Positions 12,001-18,838 of a stretch of 64,000 bases of DNA are shown here, piece by piece. The first letter of the stretch is position 1. Each line of letters starts with the position of its first letter. Under the pieces are notes generated by a model. The model was not told where the DNA came from, did not search any database, and saw only the letters and a list, made by a program, of their open reading frames with translations. Position numbers and translations under genes: made by a program. Origin of the DNA: Brevibacillus dissolubilis (lineage in GTDB: Bacteria; Bacillota; Bacilli; Brevibacillales; Brevibacillaceae); contig NZ_VCNA01000001.1 in the NCBI RefSeq assembly GCF_006170445.1, positions 744,001 to 808,000 on the forward strand. Reading direction: 5' to 3'.

Positions 12001-13095
12001 CCCTGCTGCCGCTTCGAGATGGCCGATGTTGGTCTTGACCGAACCGATCCGGCAATAGCCTGTCGCATCCGTATATGCGCGGAAGGCTCGTGTCAGAGCC
12101 TCGATCTCAATCGGGTCGCCAAGCGAGGTGCCTGTCCCGTGTGCTTCGATGTAGCTAACCGTATCTGGCGTGATGCCTGCATCCTGATACGCCGCGAGGA
12201 TCATGTCGCGTTGGGCTTCCACCTGTGGGGCTGAGATCGACTGGGTTTTGCCGCAGTGATTGATCGACGAGCCTTTGATCACGCCGTAGATATGGTTGCC
12301 TTGCTCGATTGCTTCATCTAAGCGCTGGAGCAGCAGCACGCCCACCCCTTCGCCCGGTACGAAGCCATTGGCGTCTTTGTCAAAGGTCTTGCATTGACCG
12401 TCGGGGCTGAGCATCCGTGCTTTGGAATAGGAGATATAGCGGCCCGGATGAATGCACAGGTTGACCGCTGCCGCGATGGCATAGTCACTTTTCCCTGTCA
12501 CCAGCTCCTCCTTGGCATCATGCAGGGCGACCAGCGAGGAAGCACAGGCGGCATCGAGTACCACACTGTTGCCCGACAGTCCGAGGAAAAAAGAAAGCCG
12601 GTTTGCATTGACACTCATATAGTTGCCGTGGTTGGTGTAGCTATCCGTTTTCACACAGGATGAATAGGCAGTCTGGCCATAGTCGTTGGACGACACGCCG
12701 ACATGCACCGAGGTGACCTTTTCCCGCAGAGCCGCGATGGGGACTCCTGAATCCTCGACACAATGATAGGTTTCTTCTAAGAGAAGGCGCTGCTGTGGGT
12801 CCATCGTCATCGCTTCACGCGGAGATATATTGAAGAAAAAGTTGTCAAACCGGTCAAACCCACTCAGCTGCCCGCACCATTTGCTCTGGCTTTTGTTGGG
12901 CTCGTTGATGTCGGGGGAATAGTACTGTTCGATATCCCAGTGGTCTGGTGCGATCTCCCGAACCGAGTTGAGTTCGCCCACGAGATTGGCCCAGAACTGG
13001 TTATAATCATCGGCATCAGGAAAACGGCAGGCCATCCCGATGATCGCGATGTCTGCGCCCCCTCCCTGCTGCTTCCCTCTCTTCGTCTCTTCCAT
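6067..13095 (-). CDS. trans-AT polyketide synthase, KS-relic AT-KR-ACP-ACP-KS
   Basis: A 2342-aa modular synthase. ATG at 13095 is preferred over an upstream GTG that has no room for a ribosome site. KS1 (about residues 15-445) has DAACASS, EAHGTGT and NIGHLE. A region at about 590-750 looks like a shrunken acyltransferase whose GHSxG motif reads GSGASG, so it should be inactive and acyl groups must come from the free ATs. A pseudo-KR/KR (about 1060-1500) has TGGTRGLG, YSSVSA and SDYGAAN. Two nearly identical ACPs (serines near 1655 and 1765) share LGVDSIMLAELVKRIEDW. A short linker carries three copies of PDDL(P/R)PQHV. KS2 (about 1870-2290) has DTACSSS, THGTGT and NIGHL. The acidic tail ending LLTLTKIY probably docks the next protein, which starts with the dehydratase. 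Neither ACP has the Trp six residues after Ser that marks many beta-branching carriers. Confidence 0.95.
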   Translation of the reverse strand: MEETKRGKQQGGGADIAIIGMACRFPDADDYNQFWANLVGELNSVREIAPDHWDIEQYYSPDINEPNKSQSKWCGQLSGFDRFDNFFFNISPREAMTMDPQQRLLLEETYHCVEDSGVPIAALREKVTSVHVGVSSNDYGQTAYSSCVKTDSYTNHGNYMSVNANRLSFFLGLSGNSVVLDAACASSLVALHDAKEELVTGKSDYAIAAAVNLCIHPGRYISYSKARMLSPDGQCKTFDKDANGFVPGEGVGVLLLQRLDEAIEQGNHIYGVIKGSSINHCGKTQSISAPQVEAQRDMILAAYQDAGITPDTVSYIEAHGTGTSLGDPIEIEALTRAFRAYTDATGYCRIGSVKTNIGHLEAAAGIAGVFKVLLMMKHSQIPASLNMKTINPIIDFDSSPFLVPTELTEWSSPAEDVPLRAGVTSLSFAGVNSHVLIEEYAGGQQSGEDAGNSRIPTLMLGGKAVGVSGNEGDADAVAGYPFVLSAKTNSDLEKLVGEWNAFVDGQSFAQGSLRDLTLTMMTGREQFPRRIGKLVRDKDELKAFVRASSAIASVTAAKKGEQTRVLHTGELSLDNLQQAEAALTDNEAFNRHVEQILAILSQVEDKSALAKGFKRKSWAKQNRSLYSFIIQYAAVETLTELGFAPQIVTGSGASGTWASLVVSGMIQLEDALAVLGGKKTVDELAYRRPQLPYYNPLDGQTIQPFRFTAEYVRDLTDGLAASAADAMAPMVEKAALLLTSQFSFKKYMEEWDNALRQVSTIRILETIEAAEKAEKAEKLDVSGKSGSVRENLLLMLVITSALRRLNRKWDLTERKTVADPRFYEMVDLIEDDVLTKQALIQLLTTEDPDPAQIANGLNGRQSKMAVEKEYAFLHKYNQELVEIANPSQWVEQLLGQEGKELAGENLLTVYVGRAGSVGRTSNDSDVHLTGSTADPNKVMFHLTADSAYPFRQALLDLWLCGVQLNWGTLFPDGSFQKVALPVYAFNSHPYRLKPELAPVSPVGATAASVSTGSLSATSAGSHNASSATTTSLPHVAPPISSTVVSVSPVIPSHTTDVYLKKTWIISTEQGNGQPTLNQQPALHGHIILLVNDETAFAADQLFKPYAAQTPMIIIHDSAGYAKLSDTAYRFDFSRPEQGQQAAREIQAGGAVIRAVIDLSDIHSQTAERIDIRYGRLALYQDLIKNNRIRGFHILHLTKGLQTFRTDAPTLAGADLAPLVRLFGAEYRKLQSRTIDIDFDLQKETFAQLETILLQELTQNSPHAEVIYRGGERWVPQMSAVKMEEAAEAGLQVSPSLSTQQLFTDLEKTVVITGGTRGLGAELAKHLQSKGIRKLALMGVQPIPPRQEWEARLRDSATDAGTLGRIGLIQELEAKGARVEYHTGSLTDQQALTAFIGHVRDTLGPIGGVVHCAGLHVNNNPSFVNKAAADMQRTFEPKTIGLQVLHEVFAQDDLDFFVLYSSVSAAIPELGAGVSDYGAANACLDYFAAYHNAQGRTCYRTIQWPGWTGVGMKWELTDTYLQLGLTPHTRDQGMRMFDRVMGLSGHTTILPVMADVAKLDPATILHVGQEAAAKGSGNAEQSGNVKQSGMQAASAWIASGDSSAISIASTPAPISSTAEETHDYVLSGLTGIFAQELSIPADQISAEEPFADLGVDSIMLAELVKRIEDWSGQTIDPTLLLEYPSIEKLTGYLVENQLVKAPVKESVKAPQVHLAAVSEVELKAAVVVNTAILIQSKLQELFSAELSIPADQISVDEPFADLGVDSIMLAELVKRIEDWSGQTIDPTLLLEYPSIERLAAHLDEHVLVGNHVVSRLIAPDDLPPQHVGSTGTPDDLPPQHVSNTGTPDDLRPQHVSPSITHTPTPHPDSSKIAVIGLACHFPGAPDKDAYWHNLSTGVNSIGEVPSLRWDIDKLYSPTYEKGKSISKWGGFIDGIEYFDPKFFSLKEEDAPNIDPLIRQFLEVSIESMHDAGYGKKDLWNKRVGVFVGSRVANFAPRIEDYTKNSIIGIGQNFIAAHLSHLYNFKGPNMVIDTACSSSLVALHQACQSIVSGESEMALAGGVDILLDEMLYLILSEGKALSPDGKCHTFDEKANGFVPGEGAGAVLLKPLDKAMADGDRIYAVIEASAINNDGHTMGITTPNPDMQVDVIETALRQGKIDPSTISYIETHGTGTMIGDPIELKALTKVFRESTDERQFCGVGSSKTNIGHLLSAAGIASFIKVCLSLHHKQLPPTLNCEKPNPRFEFGSSPFYPNTSLQDWIPRQGVRRAGISSFGFGGTNAHMIVSDAPDALALYQPKREALPPVEYNRKRYWIDAKPAQASIADGDEDEIIASLLTLTKIY
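7711..7860. repeat. ACP-coding direct repeat, copy 1
   Basis: About 150 bp encoding the second ACP core (serine region plus the C-terminal helix). It matches 8038-8187 with only a handful of substitutions, clustered at the ends. This points to recent duplication or gene conversion of the carrier domain. Confidence 0.9.
8038..8187. repeat. ACP-coding direct repeat, copy 2
   Basis: Partner of 7711-7860 in the same orientation, 327 bp away. It encodes the first ACP of the pair. The stretch around the carrier serine is identical at the protein level and nearly so in DNA. Confidence 0.9.
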
Positions 13096-13132
13096 AGCAA
13101 CGCACACTCCGTTACACCAGATTTTTCACCAA

Positions 13133-13173
13133 ACAAAAAAATGCCTTGAGGCGACCATGACAAATCGCCTCAA
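13133..13173 (-). terminator. intrinsic terminator inside the polyketide operon
   Basis: A perfect 9-bp stem TTGAGGCGA/TCGCCTCAA (13146-13173) is followed on the minus strand by GGCA and seven T residues. It sits between the transporter permease gene and the first giant synthase. Unless read-through or processive antitermination acts here, it would cut synthase expression. Confidence 0.7.
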
Positions 13174-13209
13174 AGCTCCTATGGGTTGCCGACTGATTCA
13201 GATCAGCCG

Positions 13210-14595
13210 TTATACGTTTTTGTAGGTCGTCTCGATTACCGGGTTCTTGCCACGTTGTTTGCCGGAAAAAATCGCACGGAACATGACACCGATGACAGAT
13301 ACTTTTTTCATCCGTTTGGCCATGATGTCCGAAATCTGCTGGTAGCAAAGCTGAATGCCCGGTGTGAGTGTCGACATGATCGAGAAGATCGTGATCACCA
13401 CGAAGGCTACGAGCACGTCGGCGAATTTGAGGCTTGGGTAGAGATGCTCACCACCGAGTGCATTGGTGATGTCGCCTGATCCGACGTAGATTCCCGTCTG
13501 ACCGAGGATCAGCGCCAGCGTCGTGGAGAGGACGAACGCGATGCCTAGAGCGATCAGCGACAGGAAGAAGATTTCGAGGAAGACGATCATGAAGCTCTGC
13601 ATCCGGCTGTAGCCGATGGCGCGGATGGTGCCGAACTCTTTCATCCGTTCGAACAGGTTCATCCGTACGGTCGAGCGCAGGCCCACCGCGATGATCGCGA
13701 GGATGAAGAAGATCAGGATGGTGTACATATTTTTGTAGACACCCGGCATGACGGTGTAGAAGGAAGAAGCTTGCTGATACGATTCGGCGCGAAGCACTTG
13801 GCTCTCTTCCATCAGGTACGCATCCAGCTTGTTGGCGAACTCGGTCGCTTCACTGCGGTCTTTCAGATGGATCCGGGCGATATCAAAATACTCGTTGTCC
13901 ATCTCGTAGAGCTTACGGGCGGTCTGGTCAGGCATGAAGGCATACCAGTTGTCATAGGCCGCACCGTTGGCATAGAAGCCCTTGATCTCGAATTCGAGTG
14001 AGCCGCGGTTTCCGTTGACCGTAACCCCTTCGACCGTGATCTTGTCACCGATCTTCAGCTCGTTTTGCTTGCCTTTTTCTTCACTCAGATAGATGGCATT
14101 GGCTTGATCGAGATTCATCTCGCCTTCCTTCATGTTGAGTGTGTGACTGTCCATCAGCTGGTCGCGGCTCTCTGGAGTCAGACCATAGACGATCAGCGCA
14201 TCACTTTTTTCTTGATAAAAGAACTGAGCATTGCGGCGAACGGTAGGATAGATGCCTGCCACCCGGTCGCCATTGTGCTGCACGAACTGATTCATGCGGG
14301 CGATGGCTGCTTTGTTTTCCTCTGTTTTTTGGCTGTCGAAGCTGATCGTTTCACTCGGATTGATGAAGCGTCCAGGCTCTGCGTTGCTGGTCTTCTTCAT
14401 CGCTTCCCACATCACGGCGACATCACCTGTCTGGTAGTTGATATAGCCGCCGAGCACCTGTGTATGTACACCGTTCATCGCCGCGTTGGAGAACAGCAGG
14501 ATGAAGGAGGAGAAGAAAATAGCCAATCCGATCAGGATCGAACGTTTTTTGTTCAAAATGACATTGCGGAACGCCAGCTTTGCGATAATACCCAT
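13210..14595 (-). CDS. FtsX/MacB-type ABC transporter permease
   Basis: A 461-aa membrane permease. It has one N-terminal membrane segment after the basic LAFRNVILNKKRS, a large extracytoplasmic domain (about residues 45-280) and three C-terminal membrane segments. The motif MKEFGTIRAIGYSRMQSF is characteristic of FtsX-like permeases in the MacB/LolCDE class. A GGGAG ribosome site precedes the ATG. It pairs with the permease upstream (23-nt gap) and the LolD-like ATPase, forming a complete mechanotransmission-type transporter. Lying between beta-branching and megasynthase genes in one orientation, it may expel the polyketide or protect the envelope from it; that role is inference. A terminator follows. 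Confidence 0.88.
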   Translation of the reverse strand: MGIIAKLAFRNVILNKKRSILIGLAIFFSSFILLFSNAAMNGVHTQVLGGYINYQTGDVAVMWEAMKKTSNAEPGRFINPSETISFDSQKTEENKAAIARMNQFVQHNGDRVAGIYPTVRRNAQFFYQEKSDALIVYGLTPESRDQLMDSHTLNMKEGEMNLDQANAIYLSEEKGKQNELKIGDKITVEGVTVNGNRGSLEFEIKGFYANGAAYDNWYAFMPDQTARKLYEMDNEYFDIARIHLKDRSEATEFANKLDAYLMEESQVLRAESYQQASSFYTVMPGVYKNMYTILIFFILAIIAVGLRSTVRMNLFERMKEFGTIRAIGYSRMQSFMIVFLEIFFLSLIALGIAFVLSTTLALILGQTGIYVGSGDITNALGGEHLYPSLKFADVLVAFVVITIFSIMSTLTPGIQLCYQQISDIMAKRMKKVSVIGVMFRAIFSGKQRGKNPVIETTYKNV

Positions 14596-14618
14596 TGTGT
14601 GTTTCTCCCTCCTTGCTC

Positions 14619-15866
14619 CTAGATTTCTTTTAACGTGTCAACCGGCTTGAGCGATGCGATTCGGTAGCATGGCCAGAAGGATGCGATGAACACCAGTGTC
14701 ATCACGACTCCCATAACGCTTCCCAGCTGCATCCAATCGAACTGGATGAAAAACTCGCGGCCCAGCAGGTAATCCAGCGGAGCTGCTGCTTTGAGTCCGA
14801 AGTTGGACAGGATTTTGACGATAATGCCGCCGAGGGCGATGCCTGCAAGAGCAGCGACGTAGCAGATGATATAGATTTCTGTCATAAAAATCAAAATGTT
14901 CTGCATTCTTGAGATACCAATTGCCCGCAGTGTTCCGATCTCTTGTCTGCGTTCCAGACCGATCATGAACAGCAGGTTGACGATCAGGATCGCGACGATG
15001 ACCATCAGCAGACCGATAAAGCCGTTGAACATGGACATATACAGCGAGACTGTGCTCATCAGGAAGCCGCCCAGCTTGCCAAATGGTGTGATGGTAAGAC
15101 CAGTGCCGCTCATGCCTGCCGCCGTCATCTCTGCTTGGAGGGACTGGGCTGCGCTCTCTGCCTGAGACTTGTCATCGAGGTAGACAGTCAGATCAGATAC
15201 TTCGCCATTGGTCAGTCCGACGAGGGCTTGTGCACTCTTGAGGTCCATGAATGCTACTGGAAAACGGAAGTTGGAGATATAGTTCATGTTGCCGATCCCG
15301 ACAACCTTCATCTCACGTTCGATCGGGTCGCCGTCTTTGGTGACAGATTCCACGCCGATGATGTCGCCTACCTTGACTTCCAGCTTTTTTGCCTGGAATT
15401 CAGAGAGCAAGAGCTCGTCTGGGTTCCCTGGCGTCAGGTGGCGTCCCTCTACCAGCTCGAAGCTCTTGGTGTAGGTCTTCGCGGAGGAATCGAGGCCGAT
15501 GATCATAGATGGCTGTTTTTGTACACCAACACTGAACATCGCATTGTGGCGAACACGGGCGGTTACTTCGGTGGCCCCCAGCTTCTGTTCGATGATTTGC
15601 TTCACCTGTGCGGCTTGATCAGCCTGCACGTAGCTGGATTCCCACCATCTTACGTCGGTACGAAACAGCTCGCCTTCAGAGGCACGTACCATATAGTGCC
15701 CGGTGAAGGAATCGATCAGCGCATTCTCCAGATTATTTTTCACCGTGGCAAAAAACGAGTTGGATAGCACCATCAAAAGGCTCACCAGGAAGATGAAAAA
15801 TCCAAGGGTCATGCTTCGCTTAGGGTTCTCCAAGACGTTTTTGAACGAGAGGTTGAACAGCTTCAT
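14619..15866 (-). CDS. FtsX/MacB-type ABC transporter permease
   Basis: A 415-aa partner permease with the same plan: an N-terminal basic segment (FKNVLENPKRSMTLG) and membrane helix, an extracytoplasmic domain of about 220 residues, then three helices with the FtsX-type motif RRQEIGTLRAIGISRMQN. Its ATG overlaps the ATPase stop by four bases (ATGA), so the two are translationally coupled. It is distantly similar to the downstream permease, as expected for a LolC/LolE-like heterodimer. No substrate can be read from the sequence. Confidence 0.88.
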   Translation of the reverse strand: MKLFNLSFKNVLENPKRSMTLGFFIFLVSLLMVLSNSFFATVKNNLENALIDSFTGHYMVRASEGELFRTDVRWWESSYVQADQAAQVKQIIEQKLGATEVTARVRHNAMFSVGVQKQPSMIIGLDSSAKTYTKSFELVEGRHLTPGNPDELLLSEFQAKKLEVKVGDIIGVESVTKDGDPIEREMKVVGIGNMNYISNFRFPVAFMDLKSAQALVGLTNGEVSDLTVYLDDKSQAESAAQSLQAEMTAAGMSGTGLTITPFGKLGGFLMSTVSLYMSMFNGFIGLLMVIVAILIVNLLFMIGLERRQEIGTLRAIGISRMQNILIFMTEIYIICYVAALAGIALGGIIVKILSNFGLKAAAPLDYLLGREFFIQFDWMQLGSVMGVVMTLVFIASFWPCYRIASLKPVDTLKEI

Positions 15867-16549
15867 CGTTTCTCCTCCTTGTTGATCACCCCATCTTGCA
15901 GATAGAAGATGCGGTCCGCACGCTGCATGACTTTCGGATCGTGCGTGGAGAAGATGAAGGTGGTTTTTTCGCGGCGGCTGATCTCATGCATCAGCTCGAT
16001 GATTTCGATCCCTGTCTTGGAGTCGAGGTTGGCGGTCGGTTCGTCAGCGAGCACCAGCTTCGGCTTGGTGGCGAGTGCGCGGGCGATGGCGACACGCTGT
16101 CTCTGACCGCCGGAGAGCTCGGATGGCTTATGCTTTGCCAATGCTTTGAGCCCGACCGCTTCCATGAAGTAGTTGACCCGGCTGCGGCGCTCTTCGGCAC
16201 TGACGCCTTTCATCGCGAGCAGTGGCAATTCGATATTTTCATAGACATTGAGTACGGGAATCAGGTTGAACGATTGGAAAATGAATCCGATGGTGTTTAG
16301 TCTCAGGCTGTCGAGTTGCTTTTCGGTCATGGTGTGAACCTGTGTATCCCCAATGAAAATCTGCCCAGATGTCGGGTGGTCGAGACAGCCGATCAGATTG
16401 AGCAGGGTGGATTTCCCACTGCCGGATGAACCGGCAATGGTAACGAACTCCCCTTCCTCTACCTGTAAGCTGACCCCGCGTAATGCCTGCACCTTTGTTT
16501 TGTCCAACACATACTCTTTCGTCACTTCTTTGATTGCTACTGTCGCCAT
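15863..16549 (-). CDS. ABC transporter ATP-binding protein, LolD/MacB class
   Basis: A 228-aa nucleotide-binding subunit. Walker A is GSSGSGKST (about residue 40). The Q-loop lies in FIFQSFNLIPVL, the signature is LSGGQRQRVAIARAL, Walker B is LVLADEPTANLDS and the switch His is in STHDPKV. The ANLDS and SFNLIP stretches are typical of the LolD/MacB/SalX group. It sits 17 nt after the bactofilin-like gene and overlaps the first permease. No MacA-like membrane-fusion gene is present next to it. Confidence 0.93.
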   Translation of the reverse strand: MATVAIKEVTKEYVLDKTKVQALRGVSLQVEEGEFVTIAGSSGSGKSTLLNLIGCLDHPTSGQIFIGDTQVHTMTEKQLDSLRLNTIGFIFQSFNLIPVLNVYENIELPLLAMKGVSAEERRSRVNYFMEAVGLKALAKHKPSELSGGQRQRVAIARALATKPKLVLADEPTANLDSKTGIEIIELMHEISRREKTTFIFSTHDPKVMQRADRIFYLQDGVINKEEKR

Positions 16550-16566
16550 GATCGGTCCCCTTCTCG

Positions 16567-17310
16567 TTACAGTTTGATTTGCTGTCTGACGGTAGATGAT
16601 GGATGGATGTCTAGCGTTCCTTCGTATTCGACCAGTTCAATCTCACACTTCGGGCCGATGACGATGCTCTCGCCCCGCACCACTTGCGCATGGGTGTGTT
16701 CGATATACACATGGGTTCCTTCGATTGTCTCTGCGGTCAATTTATTGGCAGCCGTATTGCGCTCCCCCATGAACTGGGCTCTGATCATTTCCCGTAAAAA
16801 GGTAAAGGGGAACATCGACATTCTCACATCAATCCGGTCACAGCCGATCTCGCGGATATAGGAGGTGGCTGCGAACTTGATGTCGATGCGGTGGGCATTG
16901 AGCAGACCGTTGATGCTCACTAGCCCGGATGCTTGGAAGTGTTCTGCCTCAACCTCTGACTCGCTCTCCAGATTGCCTTTGGAAATCACCTTTTCTGCCT
17001 TCAAGCCCTGGATAAAATGGGCGGAGCCACGGTTGATCAAATGCTTGATGCTCGCGTGGTCCTCTACTTTGATCAGGCCGGAGGTTTCCGCAAGCTGGGC
17101 GTCGAGCCTGCCGGTGATTTCGGCATTGCCCTGGGTGTAGAGTTCCTTGGTTTCGACTTGTCCGTAGAACGAGGCAGAGCCGGACGTTTTGATCGTCTCC
17201 CCCTGAATATCCCCATGAACTTTGCCCAACCCGCTGATTCTTACGTGTTGATATCGTCCACCGTTGGATATTCCTAAGCCGGAAAGCTTTAAATCTTGCA
17301 GAGTTTGCAT
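16567..17310 (-). CDS. bactofilin-like polymer-forming protein (YhbE/YhbF-like)
   Basis: A 247-aa protein rich in short beta-solenoid turns (SGLGKVHGDI, SGSASFYGQV, QGNAEITGRL, SGLIKVEDHA). This is the repeat style of bactofilins, which self-assemble into non-nucleotide filaments under the membrane. The start at 17310 follows GAGGAG with 8-nt spacing. Together with the YhbD-like gene upstream it resembles the yhbD-yhbE pairing of Bacillus. Next to an ABC transporter it could scaffold or sense the envelope; this is inference, and it is not a polyketide enzyme. Confidence 0.75.
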   Translation of the reverse strand: MQTLQDLKLSGLGISNGGRYQHVRISGLGKVHGDIQGETIKTSGSASFYGQVETKELYTQGNAEITGRLDAQLAETSGLIKVEDHASIKHLINRGSAHFIQGLKAEKVISKGNLESESEVEAEHFQASGLVSINGLLNAHRIDIKFAATSYIREIGCDRIDVRMSMFPFTFLREMIRAQFMGERNTAANKLTAETIEGTHVYIEHTHAQVVRGESIVIGPKCEIELVEYEGTLDIHPSSTVRQQIKL

Positions 17311-17344
17311 GATGTTCACTCCTCACGAGTATGGATTCCTAAGT

Positions 17345-17977
17345 CTAGACTTCGCTTCCGATTGGATGCAGTTCTTTTGCACACGATTCCAGATCATACA
17401 CCTTGAGCTTCTTCGCCAGATGATCCAGATGATAGTCGGCATCCTGCTGCACCAGCAGGGCAAAAAACTCTGTTCCCTTCTGACAGATCACCAGCCGGTA
17501 CAGCGAATGATTCAGCTTGGGCAACCAATCGCGCACCGTCATGACGATGGCCTCTAGCTGTTCACCGCTCCAGTCGTACTCGGCCTTGGCTTTTCCGAGC
17601 AAGTGAATGAAGAGAACCTCCAAAAAAGAAAATCGTTCTTTGCTCAGGTAATCCACAAAGGTGCGGGTCACGGTTGCGTCTAAGATCGGCATGGCCTCTA
17701 TGTCTGACAGGGTGAACGTCTTGTTGTTCAGCTCCGGGGAAAGCATCTGGGCCAGGTCTTCAAGCGAATACTGGTCCTTGAGCTCGATGATCTTATTGAT
17801 CCGCTCGAGCATCTTGTCTCGCGGAAAATAGGTCTCCTGCCCCGTAAATGAGGATTGCTTGATGAACCAAGCGTCTGGGATCAGATTCTGCCGTTTCCAG
17901 CGGTAGAGTTGGCCGTAGGAAATGCCTGTGATAGCCAGCAGCTCTTTTTTCGAGATCAAATCTTGTTCGGCTTTCAT
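17345..17977 (-). CDS. YhbD-like (DUF4004) regulator with MerR-type helix-turn-helix
   Basis: A 210-aa protein. Residues 8-60 read as a MerR/excisionase-like DNA-binding region (SKKELLAITGISYGQLYRWK, then NLIPDAWF and YFPRDKMLERINKI). The rest is an uncharacterised alpha/beta part. The family pairs with bactofilin-like proteins, as here. Its 5' flank holds three direct repeats of TAACATTGTTT, so it probably controls its own gene and the transporter behind it (inference). The ribosome site is GAGGTGAGG. The 118-bp AT-rich gap upstream suggests its own promoter within the polyketide cluster. Confidence 0.7.
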   Translation of the reverse strand: MKAEQDLISKKELLAITGISYGQLYRWKRQNLIPDAWFIKQSSFTGQETYFPRDKMLERINKIIELKDQYSLEDLAQMLSPELNNKTFTLSDIEAMPILDATVTRTFVDYLSKERFSFLEVLFIHLLGKAKAEYDWSGEQLEAIVMTVRDWLPKLNHSLYRLVICQKGTEFFALLVQQDADYHLDHLAKKLKVYDLESCAKELHPIGSEV

Positions 17978-18023
17978 AGAACCTCACCTCTTCATCTTGC
18001 GGCTATACGCATGAATGATCGCG

Positions 18024-18096
18024 TAACATTGTTTTGTTATACTCTTAATGTAACATAACATTGTTTCACTGTAAAGGGAGGTGTGTAACATTGTTT
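18024..18096. promoter_or_regulatory. three direct TAACATTGTTT repeats, putative operator
   Basis: Identical 11-mers start at 18024, 18056 and 18086, spaced 32 and 30 bp, about three helical turns. They occupy the gap in front of the YhbD-like gene, with the last reaching the stop codon of the upstream gene. A TATAAC -10-like box (minus strand) lies between the first two copies. This is probably the binding array of the YhbD-like protein. Confidence 0.55.
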
Positions 18097-18836
18097 TATT
18101 TCTGCCACGGATACTTGCCGCTCTCTAAAAAGTGGCGTACATTCTGCTGAAACAGCGGATCATTCATCAGACGTGCCGTGGTCTCGACAGCGAGCTTCTC
18201 CAGCTGTTCATTGATCAGCCACATCCGGCGGAAATACTGCTTCATCTCGCGGAGGGTACTCTCGTTGACGTACATCGTGCGGCTTGTCAGGCGTTGGATG
18301 ATCTGGCTCAAATCCTCACCCACCTCATCGACAAGCTGCATCTCCCGCGCTTCTTGTGCGGTGATCACTTGTGTCGTCAGCGTCAACGCATAGGCCCGCT
18401 GATAGCCGATGCGCCGGATCAGGTACGGCAGCACCATCGACGGCAAGGCTCCCCAGAGTGCTTCCGACAGGCTGAATTGGGAGCGTGGCGTAGCGACGAC
18501 GAGATCGCACGCAGCCAGCAGTCCAAGCCCCCCTGCTGTCGCTTGTCCGTCCACTTTGGCTACGGTTATCTTGGGCGTAAGGGACAAGGTTTTGATTATA
18601 TTCATATAGAGAGAGAATAATTCCGGTGATGCTTGCTCACGAAAATCCATTCCGGTGCAAAAAATACCGTTCATCCCTTGCAACACGATCAGCTTGATTG
18701 CAGGCTCCTGTTCGGCCCTCTGTAACACCCACGCCAGCTCTTGCAGCAATTCTTGGTTGATGCTGTTGCGGTACTCGGGACGGTTGAGAGTCACTTCGAT
18801 CCCACCTTGAATTCCGTCGACCAACAGCGTTTTCAT
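18096..18836 (-). CDS. enoyl-CoA hydratase-like ECH1 of polyketide beta-branching (PksH-like)
   Basis: A 246-aa crotonase-fold protein. ECH1 enzymes dehydrate the HMG-type intermediate on the carrier protein after HMG synthase has added the acetate-derived branch. Oxyanion-hole segments are visible in FCTGMDF (about residue 60) and ATAGGLGLLAACDLV (about 105). The CTGMDF version is the one I associate with PksH-type ECH1 rather than decarboxylating ECH2. The ATG at 18836 has GGAG six nt upstream; an alternative ATG at 18839 overlaps the HMG synthase stop, so the two genes are coupled. No ECH2 gene follows in the window. Confidence 0.85.
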   Translation of the reverse strand: MKTLLVDGIQGGIEVTLNRPEYRNSINQELLQELAWVLQRAEQEPAIKLIVLQGMNGIFCTGMDFREQASPELFSLYMNIIKTLSLTPKITVAKVDGQATAGGLGLLAACDLVVATPRSQFSLSEALWGALPSMVLPYLIRRIGYQRAYALTLTTQVITAQEAREMQLVDEVGEDLSQIIQRLTSRTMYVNESTLREMKQYFRRMWLINEQLEKLAVETTARLMNDPLFQQNVRHFLESGKYPWQK

Positions 18837-18838
18837 CA

